From Rosa chinensis (Eukaryota > Streptophyta > Magnoliopsida > Rosales > Rosaceae): a stretch of DNA of 64,000 nucleotides. Position 1 is the stretch's first letter. Each line of letters begins with the position of its first letter. A program made the translations under genes and the position numbers. Positions 23,639 to 35,497 of this stretch are shown one piece after another. The notes beneath the pieces were generated by a model. It did no database searches and was not told where the DNA came from. It worked only from the letters and a program-made list of their open reading frames with translations. The stretch spans positions 22,517,555 through 22,581,554 of the forward strand of contig NC_037093.1 in the NCBI RefSeq assembly GCF_002994745.2, written 5' to 3'.

Positions 23639-24390
23639 ATTGCCAGACCCAATTCAATGGTTTAAGGGATCAAATACCTTTCAACAATTGTATCAGTAAT
23701 AAAGCAGTGAGCTAGCGGCAATGTAAAGTGGAACATGTATTTTTATGGAAATGCCAGCATTGATCTATTTGTCTTTCGGTGATTTTTATCAAACCAGACA
23801 AGAAAGGCTTTGATGTAACACAAAAAATGCAGCAGCTTTTATGCCTTGCATGTGGTGCTCAGCTGCATTCTGCTTAGTTTATTACCTCGCTCATGTTGGA
23901 TACATTAATAATGTAGAGAACATTGGATTTATATTGACAATCATCTGGGAGGACAAAATCTACATCTTGAACCCTTTCCCAAAATCAATCCATTACCAAG
24001 CACGGGAAACCATTTTTAATTGATATCTTTGACCACGTAGCATTTCTACTCGATAATACATAATTTGGTGGTGGAGTGCTATTTAAACTTTCAATGCTGA
24101 AAGGGGTAGGGGTAACAAACTGCCGAAATTGAAACTACTTCCGGTAGTGGGTGTTGGCTTAGTGCACAATATATATACATGTATAACCCTTTCTTTTTAG
24201 TTCTGTACTGGGTGTTGGCTTAGTGCACAATATGTAGGTCTTGGATTTGAGTCTTTGAGATGCACTGGTTGTCGTGGTGGGTTCTTTTTTCTTTCTCTTA
24301 GTCTAAATATTTGTGTTTACTACCATACTGAGTGATAACCTTCCAGCTCAGCACAAGTCAGAGCGTTTTAGAGTTTAGGTAAAACAGAGT
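23639..24390. other. 3' flank of the beta-galactosidase pseudogene
   Basis: Probably 3' UTR and intergenic DNA. The phrase GGGTGTTGGCTTAGTGCACA occurs twice (about 24158 and 24210), a short local duplication of roughly 52-bp spacing. No gene is recognised. Confidence 0.4.
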
Positions 24391-25737
24391 ATCTCGTGGT
24401 GCTTGTTAAGCGACACCCTCATGATGACGACGACTCCTTGCCTAGTCGACATGAGATGGGTGTAGCCGGATGGGCTATGGTGCTTTTGGTTCGAAGTCCT
24501 CGGTGGGAGATGCGGCGCCGCTTTCTCTTTTCTTCTCAGGCGAAATCGATGGCAACTTCAGGGAGCTCGTGGTGGTGGTCTGGTGTTATATGGCAAATTG
24601 CAGGGCCATGGTTGAAGGTTCATCAGTATCTGAATCATATTAGGTCAATCTCTATGATTTTGTGTGGATCTAGGTTTGGATTATTAGGGACAATTTTCAA
24701 TGACTGGGTTAATGAGAGAAAGGGATACTAGAATTGGCTGTTGTGGGCACGATGGTTGGCGGTGTATAGCGTCGTGGTCTACAATTGTTGGCTGTTGTGG
24801 GCACGATGGTTGGCGGTGTATAGTGTCGTGGTCTACAATTGTTGGCTTGATCTGGTATCTTCATGATGTGCATGGTGGTCTGCTATTAGAGAGGATGTGT
24901 GAAAGGTTTTCGTACAATGGCGGCGGCCTTGCTTTTGGGCAAGGCTTTGTGGTTATGTTATGGGCACCAACCTCACTCTGTGGTTTTCCTTTTGGCTGGA
25001 GTTGGAGCTTTGGTTGTGGAAGATGAAGGCTGAAGGCACCATCTCTCATTACTTTTTATTTGTTTTTTATTTTTTTAGGTTTTTGTCTTTAGTTTCTTGG
25101 TTAGGTCTTTTGAGTCCCTACTCTCTCAAGCTAGGGTTTGGTATTCTTAGTGGTATGGTTGTGTTATTTTTATGGTCTCAGTCCCAAGGATTATTGGATT
25201 TATTCTCAGTATCATCTTATGGTCGAGGTTTTGGGGAAAAGCTCCTGCACGTGGTCTGGCGGTTTTGGTCACGGTGTTGAAAGGAGTCCTTTTCTTTTTT
25301 AGATTGGCTATGAGGAGGTATGGAGACTTCTGGGTTGGTTTGTTTGATGAGCTATTGTTATGGCATTATTTCTGAGTACTACATGTGATATCATCGGTGG
25401 CTTCTGGTGGTCAATATGGCGGCGATTTATCCTTGTACGTGGTCTGGCTATTTTGGGACACGGTATGGAGGAGTATGACATGGTTTTTCTTAGTATTGGC
25501 GGCGAGAATTTATCGTGACTCTCGGGACTGGAATTTTTATGTAGGCCAAAAAAATGGGCGATTAGTTTGCTATGGGTTGGGTCCATTTGGCTCATGGATG
25601 TCATGGTTGTTGACGGACCCATAACTGAGGTTGTTCTTAGGGAGGAGAGTGGGGAACTTATGTCCGCCACCGGTCATTTCCGTCTTATGTAATCTTAATA
25701 TCTTGGAATAAAAGGTTTTTCAAAAAAAAAAAAAAAA
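24391..25737 (+). mobile_element. Poly(A)-ended retroposon-like sequence
   Basis: GC-richer than its surroundings and ending in CTTGGAATAAAAGG followed by a run of about 15 A at 25720-25737, as in LINE/SINE or processed-transcript tails. Open stretches on the plus strand are short and broken, and I recognise no reverse transcriptase or endonuclease motif. I could not identify a target duplication. Best reading: a 5'-truncated or decayed LINE, or another retroposed transcript. Confidence 0.4.
24735..24846 (+). repeat. 54-bp tandem duplication
   Basis: Two nearly identical units containing GGCTGTTGTGGGCACGATGG, starting at about 24735 and 24789. The second has one visible C to T change (TATAGCGTCG against TATAGTGTCG). 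Confidence 0.85.
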
Positions 25738-25827
25738 CATCTGTGTTTTATTCTACTTTTTAAGAAACGCAAAAAGGTAGATCGCCAACTTTTCTTTTTG
25801 CCATGAATTTGCAACACCCCATTCAAT

Positions 25828-26448
25828 CAGGGTCAGCCCTGTGACTTTAGAGGCCCAAGGCGAACGGAATTTTTGAGGCTCAAATAGAATACTTAAATTA
25901 ATTTAAAATTAAGATTTCATAGTATAACTGAAATATAACTCGTCTTGCATTTTTAGATGCAAATGTGCTAATCAAACTCACATAATCAAGTTTTCCAACA
26001 ATAGAGTAGATCAAAGGTAAGATTTAATCAATTTCAACTTACCAATTGTGTGACAAAGCCTCTTATTCAAGAGTCAATCCAAGTACCCAAGTTAAATTAA
26101 TATTTTCATCATCTTTTTTTTTAGATTTCTGAATAAATTCTTTACCGTCTTCAGATCTTAACAAATGTTTTTACCGCAAAGCTCATTTTCATTCTGTTTT
26201 TTTTTCAGTTTTTCTACCGTCTTTTTCTTCTTATTTTTTTTTCTTTTGGTCTGGTCATGTGGGCTGCCCCTTACAGCACATGTTTAACTTTTTCTTTTTC
26301 TAACTTATATTTAATTACTCTTTTGAGTTGGCCCCTAGGTTACCTACTAGTCTCTTCAATTCAAGTATATATATTTTTTTTTTGTTTAGATGGGCAACAT
26401 AATAATTTTTTTGAGGCCCTAGTTCGCCTAGGCTCAAGGTTGGCCCTG
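25828..26448. mobile_element. hAT-type MITE
   Basis: 621 bp bounded by an 8-bp direct repeat CATTCAAT at 25820-25827 and 26449-26456, the duplication length of hAT elements. Ends are inverted: CAGGGTCAGCCCTG on the left and the complement of CAGGGCCAACCTTGAG on the right, with further matching blocks (GAGGCCCAAGGCGAAC against GAGCCTAGGCGAACTAGGGCC). The interior is AT-rich with T runs and no transposase. Confidence 0.9.
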
Positions 26449-26456
26449 CATTCAAT

Positions 26457-27350
26457 AGGTCATTGTTGCAGTCTCTTACTGAAACACAAGGCCGGTTTGC
26501 TCAGGAGAGATTAGTGTGGTGCGACACCCTGATCCAGTGAAGCTAGGTAAAGGAAGGTCACCTTCAATCCACACAAATCTTATGGGCATCGATCATTGAA
26601 TCTAAATTCAACATCAAGAACTATATATTGCACATGCCAATTATATATCCAGCTAGCTTTTTTTTATTTTTTATTTTTTTTATTTTTTCACCAAAAGCTC
26701 TAAGAAATTCACTATGCATACAGTAACATGCATCTGGCATATGCATCACTAAGAAACATAAATAATAGTGACTGCAGATAGAGTCTATTATTTCACCCAA
26801 ATTAATATTACAGTTGTGAATGGTTGAGCCAGCGCTGCAAGAGAATGGTCTGCACCGGATACCTGTGAATGCAATCATCCCAAGGACTACCGGGAGAAGG
26901 TTTCACTTTCCGGAGAGCCTCCCAGAATCCCAGACTACGCTGTGGCAGTACTTGAATCTGCTTCCGAACAAATATGCCACACACGGTTCCTCTTTCGTAT
27001 CCTCCATTTTGCCTCGGTGTAAGCCAACTCATACCAAATCGAGCTGGAGGGAGTGTTACCAAACCTGTAGAGTGTCATCCGTGACGCCTCAATATGAACT
27101 GGTAGAAGTTGGGAAATACAGAAGAAAGGTGCGGTCATTTATGTATGTGCATAACCTACACAGCAGTCACCTAACTAATAGATAGGAGGTAGTTAGTAGA
27201 AGAGCTATAATCACATCAACAGAATATTAACTTCAACGTACGGTGGCTATTATTGCTGTATGTAACATTGTAACCTACGAATTTTTCATTATTACCACAC
27301 TAGACAACCATCAAGACATTACTACTTCAACGTCCACACTTTTCCTTTCT
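26457..27350. other. Unidentified intergenic region
   Basis: T-rich near 26655-26690. A GC-richer block at 26808-27140 has overlapping open frames on both strands (on the minus strand including [17 protein letters not shown]) but no domain I recognise and no matching splice or start context. It could be a gene remnant. Nothing else is seen. Confidence 0.3.
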
Positions 27351-27396
27351 ACTATATAAGTTTTGAGAAGTCGAAAAAGACCAGAAGAGATCGAAA
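27351..27396 (+). promoter_or_regulatory. TATA box and leader of the wax synthase gene
   Basis: CTATATAAG at about 27353-27360 lies 37-44 bp upstream of the ATG at 27397, which leaves a very short 5' UTR, assuming the usual 25-35 bp spacing to the start of transcription. Confidence 0.5.
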
Positions 27397-28492
27397 ATGG
27401 ATGGTGATGAAATCAAAAACTTCATCAAGGTGTGGATCATAGCCATTGCATCTCAATGTTATTGTTATTACGTAGCAGCAAGAATCCCAACAAAGAGCAT
27501 GATGAGGCTCATCTCTCTCCTCCCAATCTTGTACCTCCTTGTCATGCTCCCCTTGAACCGCCACTCGATCCATCTCGGTGCCCCCTCAGCCTTCTTTCTT
27601 TGGTTGTCTTGCAATCTTCAAACTCATTCTCTTCTCCTTTGACTCTGGCCCTCTATCACCACCCCCGACAAGACTTCTCCACTTCATTTCCATAGCTCTT
27701 CTTCCCATCAACATTAAGAGACGCCCCCAAAAGCCTTGCTACGGTTACACTATGACAAAGTTGGTGCCAAACAAAAGAATTTTATGGGCAATGAAGGCCT
27801 TGCTTTTGGGTGTAGTAATTCTTGTACGCAAGGATTATAGACAGAATTTGCATCCATATGTACTCACAGCCTTGTCCCTTTCCCACCTGTACCTTGGTCT
27901 AGAAATAGGCTTTGCTCTGAGTGTAGTCTTGCCTCAAGCCATGTTTGGGTTTGAACTCGAGCCACACTTCAACGAGCCTTACTTTTCCACATCTCTTCAG
28001 GACTTTTGGGGCCGTAGATGGAACCTTGTAGTCTCAAACACTCTACGCCCCCTTGTACACCATCCCGTGCGGCGTATATCTACAGGCAAGGGAGGAGCCA
28101 TCTTCGAGCTAACGGTTACGGCAAAACCTTCGCGGACTCAAATTCTGCTGGTCATCTTTGCTTTCACCATCTCGGGTTTCATGCACGAGCTCTTCTTTTA
28201 CTACGTCACTCGTGCGCGTCCCACAGGGGAAATGATGTGCTTCTTTCTCCTACAAGGTGTGTGCTTGGAAATTGAACTGGAGGTGAAGAAGGCTCTAGCT
28301 CATAGGGTACGGTTTCACCCACTAGTTTCAGGGCTGTTGACGTTGGTGTTTTTGATTGTAACTACCGATTGGCTTTTTTTTCCTCACGTAATCAGAACTG
28401 GTGCCGATGCAAAGAGTTTAGGAGAGTGTGCCATTATGGTGGATTTTGTGAAGACCAACGGTTCGTTATTGTATTATTGGCAGAAGAATTAG
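27397..28492 (+). pseudogene. Wax synthase (long-chain-alcohol O-fatty-acyltransferase), frameshifted
   Basis: Membrane-bound O-acyltransferase of the jojoba wax-synthase type, which esterifies fatty acyl-CoA with long-chain alcohols (some relatives use sterols) in the endoplasmic reticulum. Single exon, about 364 codons, close to the family's usual 340-350 residues. The N-terminal part is in one frame (MDGDEIKNFIKVWIIAIAS to SAFFL), then an extra T in TTCTTTCTTTGG near 27592-27602 moves the rest to the next frame, which stays open to TAG at 28490-28492. Conserved parts: SFDSGPLSPP, DFWGRRWN (about 28001-28024) and SGFMHE with the catalytic His near 28184. Several hydrophobic segments are visible. 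With a single lesion it is either a very recent pseudogene or a sequencing error. Confidence 0.85.
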
Positions 28493-28786
28493 CTAATACA
28501 CGTCTTATTGATCTGCTATGTATGATTATCAAAATGATGTGTCCTTGCGCATGTTTTTTTTTTTTAATCAAATAAGGGATTAGGCGATATTAGTTCCTCG
28601 GAAGGAGACAATGTAGGGAGCAAGTCCCACCCTCAATCCCGAAGGAGAGGGGTCTGCCACACTTTGGGAACCCACCGCCCGTCCCCTTATTCATATTTTA
28701 TTAATAAAACAAAAAAAGGAAAATACAAAAAAGAGGGTGGGGGGACATAAACCTTACCCCAGAAAACCAGAGAAGCAAATAAAGCA
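28493..28786 (-). mobile_element. Short poly(T)-headed retroposon-like segment (possible)
   Basis: A run of 13 T at about 28554-28566 followed by a GC-rich block (GGGTCTGCCACACTTTGGG, CCACCGCCCGTCCCC). Read on the minus strand it looks like a retroposon 3' end with a poly(A) tail. No coding sequence and no confirmed target duplication. Confidence 0.3.
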
Positions 28787-28791
28787 CAACT

Positions 28792-29010
28792 TGTTGTAGA
28801 GAAACTGAAATTGAGAGGAATTTGCTGTGTATTCTCATTGATAATAAGGGCCTCTTTATATAGAGGATTACAATGCATGGAATCTAAATCATACAAGGAA
28901 AGTAATCGTACATTGAATAGGAATCTAGATCCTTCTAATGTAACCCTATTACCACTAGGTTAAGTAACCTAGAGTTTGGGCTAAACACAAAATAGAGATT
29001 TACTTAAACA
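28792..29010 (-). repeat. 3' LTR of minus-strand copia
   Basis: 219 bp, TGTTGTAGAGAAAC to TTACTTAAACA on the plus strand. A TATA-like CTTTATATAGAGG lies at about 28853-28865 and is shared with the other LTR and with the fragment at 6836-7069. Confidence 0.93.
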
Positions 29011-29510
29011 CTCCCCCTTGTGTTGCCCAAATGCTGTGCTTCTCTCGTTGCCTCGCTAAAAACCTTGCCGAGTAACAAAAACACAGTGGGACAAAAATAA
29101 CCTCGGTCGAAGGGGAAAAAGATCATAACACACCATTCACGCTTCGAGACGAATATGTAGAGATCTCCCCGTGATGTCTGCGCCTCCCCCTGATGACTAT
29201 GATCATGGGAGTTCAGATAATTTCCGCAAGCCAATTCTTGCGACATGTTTCTCGAATGTGGATTTGGGTGATGACTTAGTAAACAAGTCCGCCACATTGT
29301 CCTCGGATCGAACCTGGTTCACTTTGATCTTGAGGAGCTTATGTTATTGTTGATTGTAGAAGAATTTGGGCGATATGTGCTTGGTGTTGTCGCCTTTGAT
29401 GTAACATTGCTTCATTTGTTCAATGCAAGCAGCATTATCCTCATAAATGTTCGTTGGCTCATCTGTGGTAGACTTCAGACCACAATTGTTTTGAACATGC
29501 GTAATTATGG

Positions 29511-29966
29511 ATCAAAGCTATATATATTCATGAACTGCTTCGTGAAGAGCAATAATTTCTGCATGATTCGAAGAGGTAGCGACTAAGGTCTGCTTTGTAG
29601 ACCTCCAAGATATCGTGGTCTTTCCCATGGTGAATACATAACCAGTTTGGAAGCAACCTTTATGTGGGTCAGAGAGGTACCCAATATCAGCAAAACCTTC
29701 CAAAACACATATCGTTTTGGGATGGGGAGAGGGAACGTAGTCGACCATGTGTGGCGTCCTTGGCACTTGATGGGTCCGAATCCATCGTCTCTCTATAGGG
29801 ATAGAACAAGCCCAAATCAATCGTTCCGCTTAGATATCGAAAAATATCCTTAACACCAGTCCAATAGCGTCGTGTTGGCACAGAGCTATATCTAGCTAAG
29901 AAGTTCACAGCGAATGAGATGTCTAGTCTTGTGCATTGTGCTAAGTACAATAATGAGCCTATTGCA
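29511..29966 (-). pseudogene. Copia RNase H, frameshifted
   Basis: Minus-strand pieces from about 29966 to 29518: YLAQCTRLDISFAVNFLARY and FRYLSGTIDLGLFYP, then in the next frame FADIGYLSDPHKGCFQTGY, TTISWRSTKQTLVATSSNHAE and IALHEA. These are the conserved tail of copia pol. The frame changes near 29800 and reading is lost before the polypurine tract. Confidence 0.85.
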
Positions 29967-29967
29967 C

Positions 29968-31035
29968 TTAGGTAGCTAGCACCTCTTCATCATCATCTTT
30001 TGGACGAAATGGATCCTTCTTTGGATCAAGACTACGGAGGACCATTGGGGTGCTTAAAGGCTTAATCTTGTCAGTGTTGAAATGCCTAAGCATCTTTTGG
30101 GTATAAGCTGATTGATGAATTAGGATATCATCTCTACGGTGCTCAAGTTCTAAACCAAGGCAAAACTGTGTTTTCCCTAGATCTTTCATCTCGAACTCGG
30201 ATTTCAAGTGTTTAGCGGTTTCCCTTGACTCCTTAAGGGTGCCAATTATGTTCATGTCATCGACATAAACCACTACTATTGCAAATCCCGAACTTGTCCT
30301 TTTTATGAACACACATGGGCATAGTTCATTGTTGACATATCCCTTTCCAATCAAGTAGTCACTTAGACGGTTATATGACATCCATCCGGATCGTTTCAAT
30401 CCATATAGTGAGCGTTTCAACCTTATAACAAACGCGCTCTGTGGTTTAGAGCCGCTTGATTTGGGTAACTGAATTCCATCTGGAATCTTCATGTATATTT
30501 CCATATCTAGATCCTTATATAGATACGCTGTAACCACATCCATAAGCTGCATGTTTAGTTTTTCAAAAACTGCCAAACTGACAAGGTCGCGGAATGTAAT
30601 GACGTCCATTACGGGAGAATAAGTCTCCTCGTAGTCGATTCCAGGGCGTTGTGAGAAGCCTTGCGCTACAAGGCGAGCTTTGTACCTTACAATCTTATTT
30701 TTCTCATTACGCTTTCTAACAAATACCCATTTGTGACCAACTGGTTTGGTGTTGGGCGGTATTGGTACAATTTTGCCAAATACCTTTCTTTTCGCTAGAG
30801 AATCAAGTTCTGCCTGGATCGCATCTTTCCACTTTTGCCAATCAGCTCTACATTGGCATTCATCAACGGAGCTTGGCTCGATGTCATTGGTCTCAATAAT
30901 CTCACGCGCCACTGAATACGCGAATACATCATCAATGATGATGGAGCTTCTTTCCCACTTCCCATGTATACTAGTGTAATTTACAAAGATCTCTACGTTC
31001 TCAGGGATAGGCTCTGACATTGAGGCGTCCCCCAA
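29968..31035 (-). pseudogene. Copia reverse transcriptase
   Basis: Longest open part of the element, 355 codons. It contains WKDAIQAELDSLAKRKVF, KPVGHKWVFVRKRN, YKARLVAQGFSQRPGIDYEE, RLKRSLYGLKRSG and the catalytic VVYVDDMNII near 30253-30275. The hinge to RNase H carries a stop at about 29967. Polymerises cDNA on the element's RNA. Broken only by loss of its joined neighbours. Confidence 0.92.
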
Positions 31036-31389
31036 TGATGTCTCTTAGACATAACCATAATCTGGAACATTCTCAAGGGGCGGATTTTGAGTATTGATGA
31101 TCAAAGGATTTGTTTTTGCCTCATTGGCTCTCTTTCTAGGGCGAGTATCCTTCGAACCAATTGGTCTACCGCCCTTCCTTGTGGAACCTGCGCCCATAGA
31201 CGCTACATCATTGCCATGCTAGACAATGGCGCCATCTCCTGGTGTCACAGGAGTGGCATTATGTCCAGTATTCGGGACATCAATCCTTGCAGGCACGTTT
31301 ACAGCATGTATGTGTGATCTTGTCACTTTGGCAACATCAGAAAATGCATCAGGTAGAGTGTCTGCTACGTTATGGAGCTCGATTATTCG

Positions 31390-33054
31390 TCACACTTCAA
31401 GTTCGGACTGTGATGTACGGGGATTGAGATGAGACATAGTGGGGACAGACCACGACAATTCTTGTCGTTCCTGTTGAACATCTGTGTTCTTGTCTCCCCC
31501 TAACGATGGGAAGACTGTCTCATCAAAGTGACAATCTGCAAATCTAGTGGTAAAGAGATCGCCAGTCAAGGGTTCAAGATAGCAGACGATAGTTGGAGAT
31601 TCATATCCAACATAAATGCCTATTCGTCGTTGTGGACCCATCTTAGTACGTTGTGGCGGTGTACTAGGCATATAAATAACATACCCAAAAATGCATAAGT
31701 GCGAGATATCAGGCTCGTATCCAGTCACTAGCTAAAACGCAGAATAAGATTGGGTTGCCGTGGGTCGTAGATGAATTAGCTTCGCTGCATGCAGAATTGC
31801 ATATCCCCAAGCAGAAACAGGGAGATTGGTGCGCATATCCAATGTTTGTGCTATCATCTGTAGTTGTTTGATAGCGGCTTCTACGAGACCATTTTGGGTA
31901 TGAACATGGGGAACAGGATGCTCAACATCAATCCCCAGTGACACGCAATAGTCATCGAATGTTTTCAAAGTAAACTCCCCAGCATTATCAAGTCGAATTG
32001 ACTTAATTGGATGGTCAAGGTAGTGAGCTCATAGACTGATAATTTGGGCAAGGAGTTTAGCATAAGCAGCATTATGAGTGGACAACAGTGCGACATGTGA
32101 CCAGCGTGTCGACGCATCAACTAATACCATAAAGTATTTAAAAGGTCCGCATGATAGTTGAATTGGTCCACAGATATCCCCTTAGATTCTTTGTAATAAC
32201 GGAATGAGTATTTTGGGATCCTTTGAGTAGGACGGTCTCAGTCCTAGTTTCCCGAAGGAACAGGCTTTCCAAAATGAGTGAGGGGCCTTAGAAGCAACTA
32301 ATGAGGATTTTGGTTGGGCTTGAGCGTCTGTAGCGCTTTTAGAAGCAAAATGTGTGACTACATCTCCCATCATGGCATTGGAGCCATGGCCAGGAGGAGG
32401 AACAACCATGGCGTCATGCTCATGGTTGGTGCCATTTATGGCGTCATCACATGGGACGTAGGCGGCCCAAGACAGCTGCAGCGCCAGATGCTGCAATTGT
32501 TGATGTCTTGCTAAGTCCGAGAATCAATTTTCGATTCTTGCTTCTTCTCACTCTAAAGAATGGATGTCCATGTGAAGTCTTTAATATACTGAGCATCATA
32601 TCACGACCAGGATGTCCTAGTCGGTCATGCCAAAGCCAATATGTGTCTGAATCCAAGAGATCTTTTCTTATGATATTATTGGATTCAATAGGTCGAATTT
32701 TAGTGACATAAAGTCCACTAGATTGACATATAAGCTTCTCTAAGATGCACTTTCGTTCGCAATCATTAGAGGTAATGCAAAGGAACTCTTTTCCGTTCTC
32801 ATTATGCCTTTCCGCATGGAATTCGTTGGCTCTTATATCTTTAAAGCTCAATAAGGTTCTATTTGCCTTAGGAGTGTAGAGAGCTTTGGCAATAGGAATT
32901 GGGCCATTCCATTTCCTTGAACTAAACCTGATGGCCCAGCCATCGTAGTCACAGAGGAATGTGTAGGCAAAATCTCTAAGAATAATTGCCTATGGCATAG
33001 AATGGTGTGCGTAGTTGCACTATCTGCAAGACATTGAATGGTGTGTTCCTCCAT
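31390..33054 (-). pseudogene. Copia protease and integrase, fragmented
   Basis: In sense order: protease motif LADSATTHTIL (about 33010-33040), gag-pre-integrase with WLWHDRLGHPGRDMM (about 32595-32640), remains of the DDE core (ending with HPVPHVHTQNGLVEAAIKQ, whose Glu is the last catalytic residue, about 31855-31910), and the C-terminal region LCIFGYVIYMP and GIYVGYESPTI near 31600-31700. At least four frame changes or stops lie between these blocks. Confidence 0.85.
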
Positions 33055-33464
33055 TCCTAAAAGAAAAGCTCGTAATTAAAAAGGAGTCATAAAGAAAAGA
33101 ACTCAACTTTTATTAATAAGCCAAACGGAATAACATCATTGTTTCTATGACCAAAGAAAATCTAATCCAATAAACTAGCTAATGAAAAACAATGGTAGTC
33201 ATCTAACTCCTTTTGGTAATTCCAATGCAAATGTGACCAGGTGAGTAGAGAGATGTCAGTGGAGCAAGGCTCGCTTAAGTACCACTTATCTCAAAAACTT
33301 TCTAGACATCACACTTGCATTGAGTATGCCTACTTTGAAGAAAGACTAATACCATTGGCATCTACTACAAAACTAATATGGCGATTGCCTACATCTCTTG
33401 GAAAATAAAAAGACTTAATCAAAATCACCAGTTTCTGGGTCTTGATCCTTGTAGTCTTCCACCC

Positions 33465-34503
33465 TTAGATCCAGATCGCCATCTTGATCTTCTTGTTCCA
33501 TGCAGTTTGCCTCCCTTGCTTCGCGATACGTCTTGTATGCGTTTGCAACATTTTGGATGCTTGACTTGCTTTGGCCCAATCCAGTTGATCCACATCGAAG
33601 ACAAACATCATTATGGTCAGGCTCCCTTGATCGAAGTGCCTTTGGGGCATGATTTGGACGACCATTGCTCTTGGTAGCGTTACCACCATGGTCGGAGGCT
33701 CCGCCTCTCTCTCTCTCTTCACACGTTGACCTCCATGGTTACGTGCACGCTTCTCTTGGCGATTTCCTTCCTCTTTAGGGCGAGAATATGGACCAGAAAT
33801 TCCAGAATTGTCCCTACTCTTAGGGTTTCACTCCTTGCGTCCTCCCTTGGGGGCGCGACTATGGTTAGACTCTGGAATAGACTTAGTTCCCACGGGTTTA
33901 GCATTATAGTTCTTCACAAGGATATTGTCTTGCTTTTTAGCTACGTTCATGGCGCTAATGAGCTCATGAAACCGTGTGATACGTCCTGCATTCACATCAA
34001 TCCGATAATTCTTTGAAATCATCAGGGCAGAGACAGGGAAGGTAGAGAGAGTCTTCTCGATCAACATCGTATCAGTTATGGTTTTGCCACAAAATTCCAT
34101 CAAACACTTGATACGAAGAGCTTCCGAGTTATAATCAAGCACAGACTTGAAATCACAAAAGCGGAGGCTATGCCATCTCACTTCTAAATCAGGAAGCAGG
34201 GAGTCACGAAGTTGCCAAATCACTGCTCAAGTTCCACCCATAGTTTTCTGGGGTCTTCCTCATTGAGATATTTACTTTGCAGCACGTCATTTTTATGCCT
34301 TGTCATGAGAATTATGGCTTTAGCGTGATTTGCTTCAAAAGCAGTAGCTTGCTCAATGGAGAGCACGTTCTGACTAGGCTCTTAGATGGTTTCTAGAAGT
34401 CCATCAGCCTTAAGATGTTGGCGCACATCTTGGACCCACCTATGGTATCCAGTGCCAATTGTCTACAGTGGAACAAAGTTCAACTTGTTGAGGTTACTCA
34501 TCC
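33465..34503 (-). pseudogene. Copia gag, fragmented
   Basis: The sense start is probably the ATG whose complement is at 34499-34501 (MSNLNKLNFVPL). Then come a UBN2-like region with EVRWHSLRFCDFKSV and KTLSTFP (34223-33900), a basic stretch, and a degenerate zinc knuckle CLRCGSTG near 33585. Stops at about 34224 and 33830 break it. Confidence 0.75.
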
Positions 34504-35258
34504 TGAAAAATAACACATGATTAGGGTTAATTTCGGAGCGAAAAGGCTATCATGAAAAACTATTAAATTTCTGAGCGTAGTCGCTTCTAAGAAATTAGGG
34601 ATTTTCTGAGCGTGGTCGCTTCCAAGAAAATCCGATTCCAAGAAGGGTTTTGGATTAGATCGAAACAACGATGTATGTGGTCCGATCGTTTTCTTCTCAA
34701 CAAACTCTAAGTTTGGAGGACTCTACAAGCTCCAAGCTTGGAGTGAGCACGAACCCCCACAGTTCGGCTTTTGGTCTCCCCTATGAAGAAGAAATAGGGG
34801 TAGAAGAAAGGAGGTTGCAAGTCCCCGAGAAAAGAAGAGAAAAAGAGGAAAAACTCAAAAACGAGAACTTTTAGTAAAACATACCTCTTAGGATTGCAGA
34901 ACGTATTTGGTCATTGTCATAGGATTGGAGACGAGCTTCAGTCCTGGTGCAAGCAAGTAGACTTGTAGGATTGCAGCGTGGTCACGGAGTACCGGGGTTG
35001 TAGGATTGCGGAGTAGCGAAGTCACGAGGTCGAGGGATCGCGGAGTTGCCAGGTCTTGTTGTCGCGGGGTCGTGGGCGAGCGAGCGTGAGAGCAGGCGAG
35101 CGTTCGAAGGGCGCAGAAGGGGCAGCGAGGTCGCTGATGCAGGCGTGCACACGGGGAACATCAAGCGCAGGGGAGCATAGGAGCTACGGGGGCTAGGGCT
35201 TGCGGCAGATTAAGTGAGAAGAGTTTTAGGGTTTTGGTTTTTAGGGTTAGGGGTAAGG

Positions 35259-35273
35259 CTTATGCTGATAACG
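35259..35273 (-). promoter_or_regulatory. Primer-site-like sequence of minus-strand copia
   Basis: Minus strand reads CGTTATCAGCATAAG immediately inside the 5' LTR. The related fragment at 6820-6835 has CGTTATCAGCACGAAG. The position and conservation suggest a tRNA primer site, but it is not the standard initiator-Met sequence. Confidence 0.55.
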
Positions 35274-35492
35274 TGTTGTAGAGAAACTGAAATTGAGAGG
35301 AATTTGCTGTGTATTCTCATTGATAATAGGGGCCTCTTTATATAGAGGATTACAATTCATGGAATCTAAATCATATAAGGAAAGTAATCGTACATTGAAT
35401 AGGAATCTAGATCCTTCTAATGTAACTCTATTACCACTAGGTTAAGTAACCTAGAGTTTGGGGTAAACATAAAATAGAGATTTACTGAAACA
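35274..35492 (-). repeat. 5' LTR of minus-strand copia
   Basis: 219 bp, TGTTGTAGAGAAAC to TTACTGAAACA on the plus strand, followed by target duplication CAACT. Confidence 0.93.
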
Positions 35493-35497
35493 CAACT

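Larger units (their letters stand above)
28792..35492 (-). mobile_element. Complete Ty1/copia LTR retrotransposon, minus strand, defective
   Basis: 6,701 bp with 219-bp LTRs at both ends and a perfect target duplication CAACT at 28787-28791 and 35493-35497. Sense order on the minus strand: 5' LTR 35274-35492, primer-site-like CGTTATCAGCATAAG just inside (about 35259-35273), leader, gag, protease, integrase, reverse transcriptase, RNase H, polypurine tract (AAGGGGGAG, complement at 29011-29019), 3' LTR 28792-29010. The two LTRs differ at about seven of 219 positions by my count, roughly 3%. Stops and frameshifts break the coding region. Confidence 0.95.
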
